From Chamaecrista fasciculata (taxonomy: Eukaryota; Streptophyta; Magnoliopsida; Fabales; Fabaceae): a DNA stretch of 64,000 nt. How positions within the stretch are numbered: the first letter of the stretch is position 1; each line of letters begins with the position of its first letter. The translations under genes were made by a program, and so were the position numbers. The notes under the pieces are model-generated. The model saw only the letters and a list, made by a program, of their open reading frames with translations, was not told the origin of the DNA and searched no databases. The stretch is taken from contig QANZ01049324.1 of the NCBI GenBank assembly GCA_003254925.1, forward strand, positions 54,796 through 118,795, in the 5' to 3' direction. Shown here piece by piece: positions 1 through 10,979 of this stretch.

Positions 1-137
1 CTTTCAACTAATCAAAAAATTAATAAACATAAATAAAAAATTAATCATTTTAATTTCTAAAAATTTACTAACACCAAAAATAAAAAAAAAATAAACTAAA
101 TTCAAAAAATAAATTTAATTAAATAAAAAAAAAATAC

Positions 138-349
138 TCACATATCTTCTTCTTCCTTCTTCTTCTCCCACGTCTCTCTCTCAGACACACTATCACACAC
201 TCACACACAACACTCACTTCACTCTTTCACACACTCACTCTCTTCTCTCAGCACACACTCAACTCTCTCTTTCTCTCCTCAACCCAACTCTCTCTTTCTC
301 TCTTTCTCTTCCACGTCTCTCTTTCTCTTTCTCTCTTTCTCCCACTTAA
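138..349. repeat. Pyrimidine-rich CT/CA tract
   Basis: About 210 bases are almost purely C, T and A on the plus strand, built from CTCTCT, CACACA and TTTCTC runs. CACGTCTCTCT appears at both ends. It is low-complexity DNA and could be the 5' leader of a degenerate repeat; no open frame is supported. Confidence 0.7.
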
Positions 350-430
350 ATAGGCCAACGGCCTTTCAATTTTGAAAATTTGATCGGCAAAAGTTGATCA
401 AACTTTCAAAATTCGCGGAAACCAGCCGTT

Positions 431-600
431 GTGGCTCGGTTTCAGACTGACACATGTTTGTCTGAAATCGAGTCACAGCAGCTCGATTTTAGAACTGCGC
501 TTTGGCTCGATTTCAGCATCTTTTTTTAAAAAAAAATTAATTTTTTATCAACCGATGCCACGTGGCACCGGCTGATTGGTGAGTAGGATCTAAAATCGAG
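431..600. repeat. Palindrome and repeated CTCGATTTCAG motifs
   Basis: Positions 431-476 form an imperfect palindrome: the left arm GTGGCTCGGTTTCAGAC pairs with the right arm GTCTGAAATCGAGTCAC. The same core recurs at about 481-493, 504-516 and, reversed, 590-600. A perfect 12-base palindrome containing CACGTG lies at 556-567. The density of these arms suggests the terminus of a transposable element, but no family was recognised. Confidence 0.45.
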
Positions 601-782
601 TTGGCCTAATGCATATCCCACCTTAGGAAATAAAAAAAAGAAATGAGTATCCTAATAAATAATAATTTAATTTGTATTATTAATATAAAAAAAAAACCCT
701 TCGGACTACCCTTCAAATTTTCATAAGCTTTCTTTGTATAAATTTGAATCACTTGAGGCATCTTTTGACAAATTCTTTTTTA

Positions 783-950
783 GGCCAAAGTCTCAAATTG
801 GTCCCTTATATATTGGTAAGTTTCAAGTCAGTCCCTTATCTTTTATTTGTTTCAAATTGATTCCATATATTTTCATGAAATATCAAAATAGTCCCAAAAA
901 TACCTAATGTAATCATATCTCTATGTAATGTGACAAATTCAGAATTTGTT
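783..950. repeat. Dispersed repeat segment (TCAAATTGGTCCCTTAT type)
   Basis: The sequence repeats phrases such as CAAATTGGTCCCTTAT and AAATAGTCCC at short intervals. Closely related text occurs at about 62985-63110 inside a terminal-inverted-repeat element, so this is probably another, degraded copy of that family. Confidence 0.5.
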
Positions 951-1961
951 TGGACACATGAGGCATACTTTTATGATAAGTGTTATTTTAACTTTCTTTA
1001 TGATATCTTAATCTGATCATTTTTAATATCACCGTTTATCTATCATAATTCTCATCTCAATGACGTTAATTTTATTTTCATATGACCCTTTTATCACTCA
1101 CATTCATTATCATACGAGTCTTTTTCTATTCCACAATTCTTCAAGTTAAGGTAAACTGTTCATTGGATCAGATATTGCCGAGTTTTAAATGAAATGTTAT
1201 TTCTGTCAGCAACTGATTAAACGTGTTACGGGTAGGTGCTAATCATAATCTGCTTCCCGAGTTTAATATTTTGTCAATTGAATGCTGAAACTTGCTCATT
1301 ACTTGTCAATTTGCAGTCTGTTAAAACACTAAATAGTTGTATCCATGATGTCAGATATCCTTTTACCTCTAACATAAATTAATGTTGTGCAATGGTGAAC
1401 AATACCAATCAACTTTAGTTAAGTTGACGTAGTTAGGATCTTACAATTTAAAACCAGAACCGTGCAAATATCACACCCAGCATAGTTGGCCCAATATTAA
1501 GATGAGCAACTAGCCATAACTGATATCTATTCGAATGTAATTATAAAAGATGGATCTATGAAAAGGGATCACCAAAAGTAATTATTGTTACCAGTTGCAT
1601 CACACAATGATAAAAAGCCTCTTCTTCATGATTAATAGTAATTTTTATCAGTTAGCAACATATCTAGATTAAACCAACAAATTTCATTGTTAATAGAGTT
1701 TTAAACTGTTGGCGGATTCACCAAAGAAAGAAAAGCATATCTAGATTAAAAGTTATGAGAAATTATAAGATGAAAATAAAGAGAGGTGATACTCAATGAG
1801 AAATAGAAATAGAATGGAAGAGGGAGTGATAGTAAACAGAAGATATAGAATAGATCCAACAATCAGTTGACAACATTGAAATGAAAATACCTAAATCGAC
1901 AAGCATTTACAATCCCTATCCCTAGGCAACGATACAGTAGAAACGGGAAAGGTAAGAAAGA

Positions 1962-2300
<339 letters not shown>

Positions 2301-2349
2301 TTATGCTTATGCTTATTACGATTGGCGTTGAAGATTTAGGGATTAGGTT

Positions 2350-2357
2350 TATTTATA
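2350..2357 (-). promoter_or_regulatory. TATA box of the H4 gene
   Basis: TATAAATA reads on the minus strand about 77 bases upstream of the H4 ATG. This predicts transcription starting near 2320 and a 5' leader of roughly 45-50 bases. A start there would still include the upstream ATG at 2285. Confidence 0.7.
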
Positions 2358-2457
2358 CAGAGCCACGATTTAGTTAGGGGCCGGTAGGATTTGTGTTTTT
2401 GGGTCTCTTACTTTCTCATACCCACTTGAACCATTTGGGTCCGTTAGATTATACTGT

Positions 2458-2694
2458 AATCGACGGCTCCAAATCACAATCTGCACCGTCTTGTTTGATT
2501 GCATTACTACCCTCGATTGTCTTTGATCGACGGTCTTGCTTCTTAGATAAGAACTTGTAAATTGATACCGCTTCTCCGTTGCGGATTACTGACGTGGCCT
2601 TGTCTTGAACGTCGATGGTGTGGAATCGACGGTCGATTTGAGTAGAGGAGAGGCTCATTACTGAATTATAACCTCTCAGGATTAATGACGTGGC
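2458..2694 (-). promoter_or_regulatory. Histone S-phase promoter elements
   Basis: GCGGATTACTGACGTGG at 2581-2597 closely matches the plant histone type I element, an octamer CGCGGATC next to the hexamer ACGTCA. A second hexamer, TGACGTGGC, lies at 2686-2694. ATCGACGG occurs at 2459-2466, 2526-2533 and 2625-2632 and resembles the NON-type motif (AGATCGACG) described in histone promoters. All lie 100-340 bases upstream of the TATA box. The spacing and mix fit meristem and S-phase expression of H4. Confidence 0.65.
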
Positions 2695-2699
2695 AGTTC

Positions 2700-4546
2700 A
2701 AGGTCAATTAGTCATATGGCATAAATTCCAATTATTATTACATCTTATTTTTAAAATTAAGCTTTAACAATGGCAATGTGATGATACCATTTTTATTTAT
2801 ATGTACTCAAATGGCTTCATACTCTTTTAGAAGTTACTTTGTGTTTATAATTTCTTAATCCTTGAGTTTCAATTATAATCAAGAGAACCATCAACATTGA
2901 AATAGGAATTGTCATATAAATAAAGTTGCAAATGTACTCAAACAAATTCTTTAAGTTTAGTTTTTTTTTTTTGGCCATTTAAGTTTAGTTTATTAGTCTT
3001 TATACATTAGGCCGATAATTAGTTTATTTTCCTTTGAATTAATCAAAACAGTTGAAAATATGGGGTAAGTGTAAATAGCTTTTTATATTTTTTTTTACCT
3101 ATATCCACCTTTGAAAGTAAGTTTTTGATTAATGTTATGAGTATCCTTTACCTATTAGTGTAACGGTTTAAGTGAAGACTGATCTTGTTCGGGCTATAGA
3201 GTCAGAACGATTAAACCCTCTCAATAATATTAACTTTAGGGATCGCCTTCAAAAGTAATTTTATTTAAATTCAACATATTATACCATACTAGTTCCTTCT
3301 AACCTAATTCTATATATAAAATATTTTTTCAAATTAATAAATTTTATACGTTAGACCGATAATTAAATGGTACATGAAAAAGTTATTATGGAAGAAATAT
3401 GAAATGTTTAAAATACAATATATTTTTTTTCAAAAAAAATTTAGTCTAATAAATTTTAGCAAATATTCCATCCAAAATTTTTTTAGCAAATATAGAGAGC
3501 CAATGTTTTTTTTTTTGTTAAGTCATGGGTATCCCCCGCTTAGCCGTGTGATGATCTAGACGAAGACTAATCTCATTCGAATCTAGAGATGAAGCGGTTA
3601 GATTCCTCCCAACAATGTCGACTTTAGGAATCGAACCCGAATCCTCTCCTTTAAGTGTAGCTCGTCAAACCGTTACATCAAAAAATTATTAGTTATAAAG
3701 CCAATGTTTTAAAAATTGAATCAATGAGGGAACTTAAAAGACGGAATCATAGATTGATTAATTCAATCGATCACACCGAATAAAATCATAAAATGTATAA
3801 ATGAAAGGTATAATTATTTTAAATAAAATAAATACATAATTAATAAAATATAATCATAAAATTTACGTAACAATAATATATATTTGTAGATCCATAATTT
3901 CATTGCTATACCCAAACAAAATATGCAAAAATCACTACATAAACAATTATAAATAGGCTAATAAAAATGAAAAAAATGTGTTTATTTTGTTTTAATAAAT
4001 TAACAACATTTTATAATGGGTTTCATATTTTTTTTCATTTGACTCAGAAAATCAATAAAAAAAGTCTTCATTAGAAAAAAGAATTATGACCCAACCAATT
4101 TTCTAAAAAACCTTACGATTCAAACTCCTTAACCATTCAGGGTCCTTTCACTCTCAAGTCTCAATCCAAGTGTCCAGTCCAATCCCATTTTCATGATATT
4201 GGAGTTTACACAAGATCATTTCATCAAAGACTCGATGAAATCCGTGTTTCAAGTTGTGAATTTTAAGATCAAGTTAAGCTAATTCCTAGACTGTATTAGA
4301 AAAATGGCTTGCATCACCTCCTATTATTTCAGGTTTTTAATTCTAGACATAATTTAAAGTTCAGTCTTTTTCTGTTTCCTACAGGCAACACAGAAAAATC
4401 TTGTATAATTTTTTTTTTTAAAAAAAAAACTCACATAATAGAACCTTTGTACTAACATAACATAACACAAACAAGCTGGCAAAATTTCCAAAACGCAGAA
4501 TGAAAGAACCATACAAGTACTGATGAAAGAAGCAAAAAATAGAAAG
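2700..4546. other. Intergenic, AT-rich with a duplicated repeat
   Basis: No gene is supported. The segment is AT-rich with several poly-T and poly-A runs. It contains two related repeat copies (about 3140-3260 and 3520-3700); the remainder shows nothing recognisable apart from the probable 3' end of the CUE gene near 4500. Confidence 0.65.
3140..3700. repeat. Two diverged copies of a dispersed repeat
   Basis: A segment at about 3170-3245 (GAAGACTGATCTTGTTCGGG through CTTTAGGGATCG) is echoed at about 3560-3633 (GAAGACTAATCTCATTCGAA through CTTTAGGAATCG). The phrase GTAACGGTTT beside the first copy reappears reversed after the second copy, near 3670. This looks like remnants of a mobile repeat; the family was not recognised. 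Confidence 0.5.
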
Positions 4547-6467
4547 TTAAAATATGTCAGGCAGAAATTGCCCCGAAATGAAGCTACTTTCTCGAGCCCT
4601 CTGCAGATGAACCTTTAACGCATAGTTTCTCAGCTGCATCAAGAAACAAGAAGAATCAAATAAATAAATAAATGCTCATTCCCCCTGTTTACATATTAAT
4701 GTAGGACATTATAGAGGAATAAATAATGCTTTAATTTGTAACCATCTGTAGCTATAAGAACATGGACTGGATTCATCAACCAACTAACTGAAGGTATATG
4801 CAGGAAAAGAAATTCACCTCTAAGCTTCGTACTTTTTCTTGATACTGATTTAAGACATTCTTCAATTGCTGCACCGCATGTGTGTTCTCCTCTTGCTCTA
4901 AATGGCGTTCATGCTGGATGGCTACTGCTCTTTTCAGAATTTGATTGTCGTTTAACAACCTCTGGAAATGTTCCTTCAGAGAAGCATGTTCCACCTGCTC
5001 CATCCACACAAATAAGAAGAAGCAACTGAGGATGCTTGATTATCTGGGAAGAAAGCCATTGCCTCAACAACCAGATTATGGTCTTTTTTTATTAAAAAAA
5101 TGTTTGCTGGTATGTTCCATCAAATGCTCCATGGATGTTGTCCAAAGTTAGCTAATATTAATTTATCTGACTAGCGCATTAAAGTAGAGATAGTCCATTA
5201 AGCTTAATTAAAAATTCAGCATTTTGCAAAGGGTATACAAATCCCTAGGATCATTTTTCTAAATCTAAACAAACTCATATAATATATATATATATATATA
5301 TATTCACCATATCTCTGTTGTTCTAAAATGAAGTAATGAACTACCCCACCTAATATCATGAACATGGAAATGGCAAAGAATAGGCAAATTAGAAAAATAG
5401 CCATGATGAAACTAAATGGATCAATAAATTATGATAGCAAAATTCTATTTTTGTCCTACAGTTAATTGTATCAATAGTTGCTACTTGCTACACTACCTCA
5501 GTGGATACCCTTGTTTGCTCACTTATACATCGTTCAAAAGCCCCTAAAATTCTAGCAGCCCGTCCTCTAGCATCATCAATGTTTGCTGCATTCATCATCT
5601 CGTCCACAAATAACTCTACCCACTTCACCCCATCTATTGAATCTTCAAAACTGCTCTTTGATTCGGCATTATTTTGGTCTTCATGTGTTTCCTCCCACAT
5701 TTGACTAGCTGGACAATTTTAAGTTAACAAGGCAAGGCAATCTGAGTCCAACACACAAACGTTTTTCAAACGAAAATGTGAAAATGCAAACTGAGGTAGC
5801 AGAATTGAAGAACGTGACTCACAAGTAGCTTGATTCTGATCACAATTTCCGATCTCTGCAGCAGAATCAGTGGTCTGTGATATATCACTTCCATGAATGT
5901 CTACAGCGGAAAGTGCATTTAAGTGCTCCATGGCATCTTCAACTTTACCGTTGTTATTTCTAAACACTCTTTCCAAGACCTAATGTGAATTAAAGTTGTA
6001 AGACACTTATCTCCCAATGTTCAACCTAATGTTCCAGAAATAGAAACAAATTGGTAAAGTCTGATGTGTTGTTAGAGACTAATAGCTTATTCCTGATAAA
6101 AATTGGTTGAGCGAAATATAAGCGGTTAAACCGAAATTAAACAATGCACCAGAACGCAGTAGCCTTAAACCCCCTTACATCAATTCATTGACGATGATTA
6201 TACAAATTTCTAGTAGCTTAAATTGAATATGATTGACTAGGATTTCGAGAGTATCAAGCTGCATCTGCAATTGAATCTATCAATATGAAAGAAAAACACA
6301 GCAATCTTATAAACGCTAATCACTGAAGGTTTATAAGGCACCTCATAGTCGAAAGCAGTTTCATCGGAACTCAACCATCTGGGTTTCTTAGCGGAAGAGC
6401 ACGACGGCGGAGAAGATCCTAAAATCTCTTCATGGCCTACTCTCTTCCCGCAGATTCCCGCAGACAT
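4547..6467 (-). CDS. CUE-type ubiquitin-system protein
   Basis: Coding exons: 6342-6467, possibly 6238-6276, then 5823-5979, 5497-5708, 4818-4994 and 4547-4633, giving 265 aa. The protein resembles the plant family annotated as ubiquitin system component Cue (Arabidopsis At5g32440 type). It starts MSAGICGKR, has a CUE-like helix pair (VLERVFRNNN to AMEHLNAL, about residues 56-78), a conserved VKWVELFVDEMMNA block near 135-148, a coiled-coil region (about 178-237) and ends LPDIF. The start at 6467 matches the family; an in-frame ATG at 6497 adds ten residues. The first half of the CUE domain, including the usual Phe-Pro, was not found. The 39-base second exon keeps phase but has a weak donor (GTCAAT), so the N-terminal third is uncertain. 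Role inferred: binding ubiquitin or a ubiquitin-conjugating enzyme. Confidence 0.75.
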
Positions 6468-8175
6468 CCCGCTTCTGTTATTCTGTATCACAATCAAAAT
6501 TTAACCAAAAGAAAATTATATGTCGAGGTTTGGACGAGAATAACAGCACAAGATCCACATGCTCTGTAAATTTTCAAGTTTAGGCATAATTTATTCTCAT
6601 TTTCTTTGTTCACATGCGGAGGATGCAATATGTTCAAGGCGTTGATGAATATGTTCCAAGAATTAGGGTTCACTGTAAACGGAGGAGGTAGTGTTGAGCT
6701 TGATGGACTCCAAGATTTGAGAATCTTGAGACCTTTTATATATACATGTATACTTCTTTATTATTTCTCAACTTTACAGTTACGGTGGATGCAAGAAAAG
6801 TGGCACTGGGAGAGGTACTTTTCTTTTTTTCTTCAGAAAATTGGAGATTGTCAGGCTATAATATACTTATTGGACATAATAGAATTAATTTTTACACCAT
6901 ATATATTTTTGAAAATGATGAAGATAATTCCATAAAAAAAATGATGAAGTTAATAGTCTTTGATATTCTGAAAAAAAAAACTAGTCTTTAATATCAATTG
7001 GAAATAATTTAGTCACATACTATCTGGAAAAAAAATTATAAGAGTATATATTAAAGAAATAGGTCACAATATATATTTTAAAGAATAATATAAAGGTTTG
7101 CCTTAAAGGCAAAATTTGAGGAGGGGCAAAATGGTCAATTAATCGATTAGCGTCATTCTTTTTGGCAAGAAATTACCGTTCATTCAGTCGTTGTACTACA
7201 TGTAAGAGTTAAAGAAAAAGCGCGAACGTGAGTTGAGAGTTGAGAGCAAAGTCTATCGAGTTCTGAGTCGAAACGGTGAGTTATGCCTCTTTCTCAAGTC
7301 TTGATTTCTGTTTTTCTCTCTCAGATTCTCAGTATTCCTGTTGATATGAGTAGAAACTAGAAAGTCTTCATGCATTTGTTGATTCCTTTGAATGAGATCG
7401 TTCGCAGGACTCCGTTCTTAATTAAATCTTGCAGTTCAGTTTTTTCAACCACGAATTAAATGAAAATTTTGGATGCTAATTTGATCGTGTGGTTTTCAGA
7501 TCGAATTTGAAATCGAACGCTTACGACACCACTCGCAGCTACTTTGATAGCTGGTAGTACTTTTTTAAAGGGTCTGATTTTTATAACTGAGCAAGTGGAA
7601 GTTATCTATATTCTTATCATTTTTTTCTTTAATTTCTTTCTTTCTGTCTTCATATGTGTATTTTTGGTGACTGCATGCCATTATGTTGTGGCTGATTCGA
7701 AACTAACTAAACGGTTAAAAGATGAGTAGGACCAAGTTTATGTGTTGTTCATAATGTACATTGTGCTGTTTTACACTCTAAACATGATATCAGGAAGAAC
7801 TTATCTCTGTCTGAGGGCAGAGTATTCCACGGAATGATTGCTGCTTCACAAGTTATTGTGCAAAGTGGAAGGAAGCCCAAATACTGAGGTCAACATCAAA
7901 TCATCTAGAGTTAAAAAGTTTTTCTTTTTCTTTTTCTTGTTGGGGAGGGAGGGTCGGGGTTGTTGTGATTAGATAGATAATTTTAAATAAGATATCACGT
8001 GTATATGATTGATTAATGGGCTCTATTCTCTAATACAGAAAGTTTGAGCTTTTAGAAACTAAAATACGAAAAGATGGAGATCCACACTTCCACAGTGAGA
8101 GACTCGAGTTACCTCATTCAATACTCTTAAATCTTAATTGATTTGTAAGGCCAAGCCATTCTTAGACGCACCAGT
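6468..8175. other. Intergenic between the CUE gene and the exporter gene
   Basis: The left part is the promoter side of the CUE gene and is AT-rich. From about 7200 to 7890 a plus-strand transcript-like arrangement is visible (see the separate entry). From 7900 to 8175 lies the 3' side of the exporter gene. No tRNA or other RNA gene was recognised. Confidence 0.5.
7500..7887 (+). pseudogene. Possible small spliced coding remnant, unknown
   Basis: Two plus-strand exons join in phase: 7500-7553 (after GTGGTTTTCAG, before GTAGTA) and 7794-7887 (after GATATCAG). Together they read 48 residues to a TGA: SNLKSNAYDTTRSYFDS, then WKNLSLSEGRVFHGMIAASQ and a basic tail VIVQSGRKPKY. A leader exon ending at 7275 (before GTGAGTT) could precede them. 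No in-frame ATG is visible upstream, because the frame meets a stop in the putative leader. I do not recognise the protein. It may be the C-terminal end of a small gene whose start was lost, or a gene with an undetected first exon. Confidence 0.35.
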
Positions 8176-10822
8176 TTAAGTCATGGAACTAGTTTTATTC
8201 TGAAGCATTACGTTGATCTTACAATAAATCTCATTCAAATTTACCTCACTAGAGGGATTCTCCCGTAGGAGCAGTTCTTTGATCTGGTTTTCAATCTTTA
8301 TTGCTTCCCTCATCAAGCTAATGATGCAGAATCCCAAGCAGCTATAATGAAAAATCATCATGTGGCCTTTAAGCGTCTCTTCATGATTGTTAGCATGAAC
8401 TATACTAGCCATCTCCTCCATGTGTTGGAGAAAAGAGTCTGTAATGCTATTGACCTCTGTATTGAGATGTTTTCCAGACTCGATATCGCAGGGAAGATTT
8501 GTATTCTTCAACTCTTTTTCAAGTTTGCTGAGAGATTTCATCCGGGTTATCTCCTCAAGGAATTTCAGTTGATGGTCAACTTTGTTCTTGAAAAGCTCTA
8601 TATTCTCTTCCACTCGATCTTGAAGGTTACACCAAATTACTCTATCTTTCTCTGACATTCGTGGGACATGTGCTGTTGAGTATGCCACAAAAAGCAATAG
8701 ATCTACCATCCTTGAGAAGGATTCCAGCAGCTTTCTATAGCAAGCACCTTGAAAAGGAAGGAACCAGAAATTAGGCTCCAACTCAGCCTCTGATGTGTAC
8801 TTTTCCAATTGGCTCACCACAGATTTCAGCTTCTTCTGTCTTTCATATAATGCTTGAGAAGGTAAAGATAGCATCTCATTATCACTAGGTGAAATGATGG
8901 AAACCCCATCAATGCAACCTTGAAGTGATCTCAAGCATTGGGAAAGTTCAGATTTCGCTAAACTTGCTGCTCTTGTGGGGTGCACAAGAAGCTCTACTGC
9001 TATGAAGCAGATGAGTCCAATTGTGGCCTCAGTGATTCTAGCAATTGCAAACTGAGTAGGAGAGCCATAATGCTTCCTACCCAGAATTAATAGCGCCCCT
9101 ATAACTGCTGAAATTCCACCAGCTTGACCATACATCCTACTATGCATTAGAAAACAAGAGAAAACAACCCATGGCAGAAGAGGCAAGAACCTTAAATCCA
9201 CTAACTTTTGGAACATGAAGCAACAAAGGATCCCATAGATTGAACCCATCGCTGTTCCTTGTCCTCTAGCATTAGAAACTGAGAAAGTGGCTTGCTCTGT
9301 ACCAAAACTGATGGCAATGGTGAGCCCCGACCAATACCCATTTTCTTTGTTATATGTCAAACCAAATAAAACAGCAAGGCCTAATGAAAGCGAGCACTTG
9401 AATGCAAATTCCAAATTCTGCCTCCTGGGTAGCATGTTCATCACAAACTCTCGTATCCCCCAAGAACTACTCGTAAAGGCTTCAATTTTCTGAGTTTTTT
9501 TTGCCATGTTCTGAATGTTTCTTGCTATGGGGGAGTCCTTTATGAGAAGTTCCATACAATACATAAAGAAAGAAGTAGGAAGATCTTTATAAAGATTTTT
9601 GGCACACCCTGAGAAACAGTTCAAGATTTCTTTCTTGCTGTCTGGAGATGAGGCTGCATCAAAAGAAGCAGAGGACTTAGCTTGCTGATCTAATTTTAGC
9701 ACGAACAGGGCTTTATAATCAATCAAAACTTTTCTGAGGTCCTCATTAATGGCTGAAACGTTGAATGAAGTGAAACTTGATAGAGCAATTTCCATCCCTC
9801 GAATTGGTATTTCCATGTCTTGTAGTCTTTCTAATGGTTCACCGCAATTGGGATCGAAGATTCCCTTGTGAGGCCTTTCCCAACGCATACCGTCCTGTTT
9901 GTTAAAAAACGATAGATATCATCCATTAGGATTATCAATTTAGGTGTTAATTAATATCTTGCTTGACGTGGAAGTTAGCTTACCAGGTTACTTCCGATAC
10001 ACTGGAGAAGCTTTGCTCCTTGTATGGAAAGGGACTTAGCCTCAGTGAAAAAGTCATCAAGAGCAATTGAGTTGTCAAAGGAAGAAATGGCATCTACACT
10101 GTGAACCAACCTCTTAGAAGCATGTGCTACATATAATTTGTGGGCATCCCTTATCTGAAATCAAGAAAATAATATTTTAAGATTAAACTATACTTTTAAG
10201 ATTTACTTGTCAACTCGTATATGTTTGCGGGACCAAATTTGGCAAATTATATGTGTTTCCTAAAAATTAACTATATATATACCTGACAGTAGGCAAGGCG
10301 AGGATATGGGAACAACGTAGCCAACACAGAAGCCAGTGCTCCAAGGGCTGTGCTGGCAGCTACATGAATTGGATGCACCAAAATCCCTGCTTCCTCTGCA
10401 CCATGTATCACTGTACTCACATGAACAATCACAAGCTGACCAAAAGCAATCCTCTTGGTGATCAAGTGAGTTGACTCCGGCAAGCCCACCACAAAAGCTC
10501 CTGCCGCCACAGCCGCCGCCACCATGGATTCGGTGAAATTGGAGGGCCCTATGAGGTGGAGGCAGAGTGTGGAGAGGAAGAAGGCTTGAAGGGTTGCACA
10601 AATCACGTGGTAGAAACCACGTAGGGTGTCACCAAGTGATTTTGCCTCCGACAGAATGAGGATTGTTGTCACATAAGAGAACGCCGGAAACTCGAGATAG
10701 CGCCGGAGCGGCCGGGGACCGTAGAGGGTGGTGCACCCCACTATGGTGCACGCCAGAGTGGTACGCAGAGCAGAGGCCACACGAGTTAGCCATATCTCTC
10801 TTCTTGTTTTTGACATCTTCAT
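8176..10822 (-). CDS. FUSC-family membrane transporter (aromatic acid exporter-like)
   Basis: Three exons (10283-10822, 9984-10154, 8176-9894) encode 809 aa. The protein matches the plant fusaric-acid-resistance-like family, annotated in Arabidopsis as p-hydroxybenzoic acid efflux pump subunit-like (At2g28780 type). One group of hydrophobic helices fills residues about 15-180. A second group lies near residues 385-540, around FAFKCSLSLGLAVLFGLTY and LRFLPLLPWVVFSCFL. A long soluble C-terminal part with helical, charged stretches follows. Two such membrane blocks are typical of FUSC proteins. The predicted place is a cell membrane and the substrate is unknown. I chose the ATG at 10822 (MKMSKTRREIW); the next ATG at 10816 is equally possible. 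A longer frame from 10942 begins about where transcription should start, so it is unlikely. Confidence 0.85.
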
Positions 10823-10971
10823 CAGTTTGAGAGAGGTTATTTTATATATGAAGGAAGCACTAGAAACAAAGAATGTACGTACGTCAACACTTGAGACTTG
10901 AGAGTATAACTTCAGAGGCCTGCATGCGAGATGCACCCACACTTGGGATTCCTACTACAAACTATAAGCCT

Positions 10972-10979
10972 CTATTTAA
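10972..10979 (-). promoter_or_regulatory. Possible TATA box of the exporter gene
   Basis: TTAAATAG-type sequence reads on the minus strand about 150 bases upstream of the chosen ATG. It would start transcription near 10942 and give a 120-base leader with one short upstream ATG. A second TATATAAAA sits only about 20 bases from the ATG, too close to give a leader for that start. Confidence 0.4.

Larger units (their letters stand above)
1..1961. other. Intergenic, repeat-rich left flank
   Basis: No gene is supported here. The stretch is AT-rich and holds a pyrimidine-rich tract (about 138-349), a block of repeated CTCGATTT-type motifs with a long palindrome (431-600), and a dispersed-repeat segment (about 783-950). 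The rest, up to the 3' end of the histone gene, is unremarkable AT-rich sequence. Confidence 0.7.

Noticed and set aside
3600-3660. GGAATCGAACCCGAATCC, similar to a tRNA T-arm
   Set aside because: No matching acceptor, D or anticodon arm can be placed around it, and a diverged copy occurs at 3170-3245, so it belongs to a dispersed repeat.
10823-10942. Longer N-terminus for the exporter from the ATG at 10942
   Set aside because: The extra 40 residues are not family-like, and the ATG coincides with the transcription start predicted from the TATA-like box at 10972.
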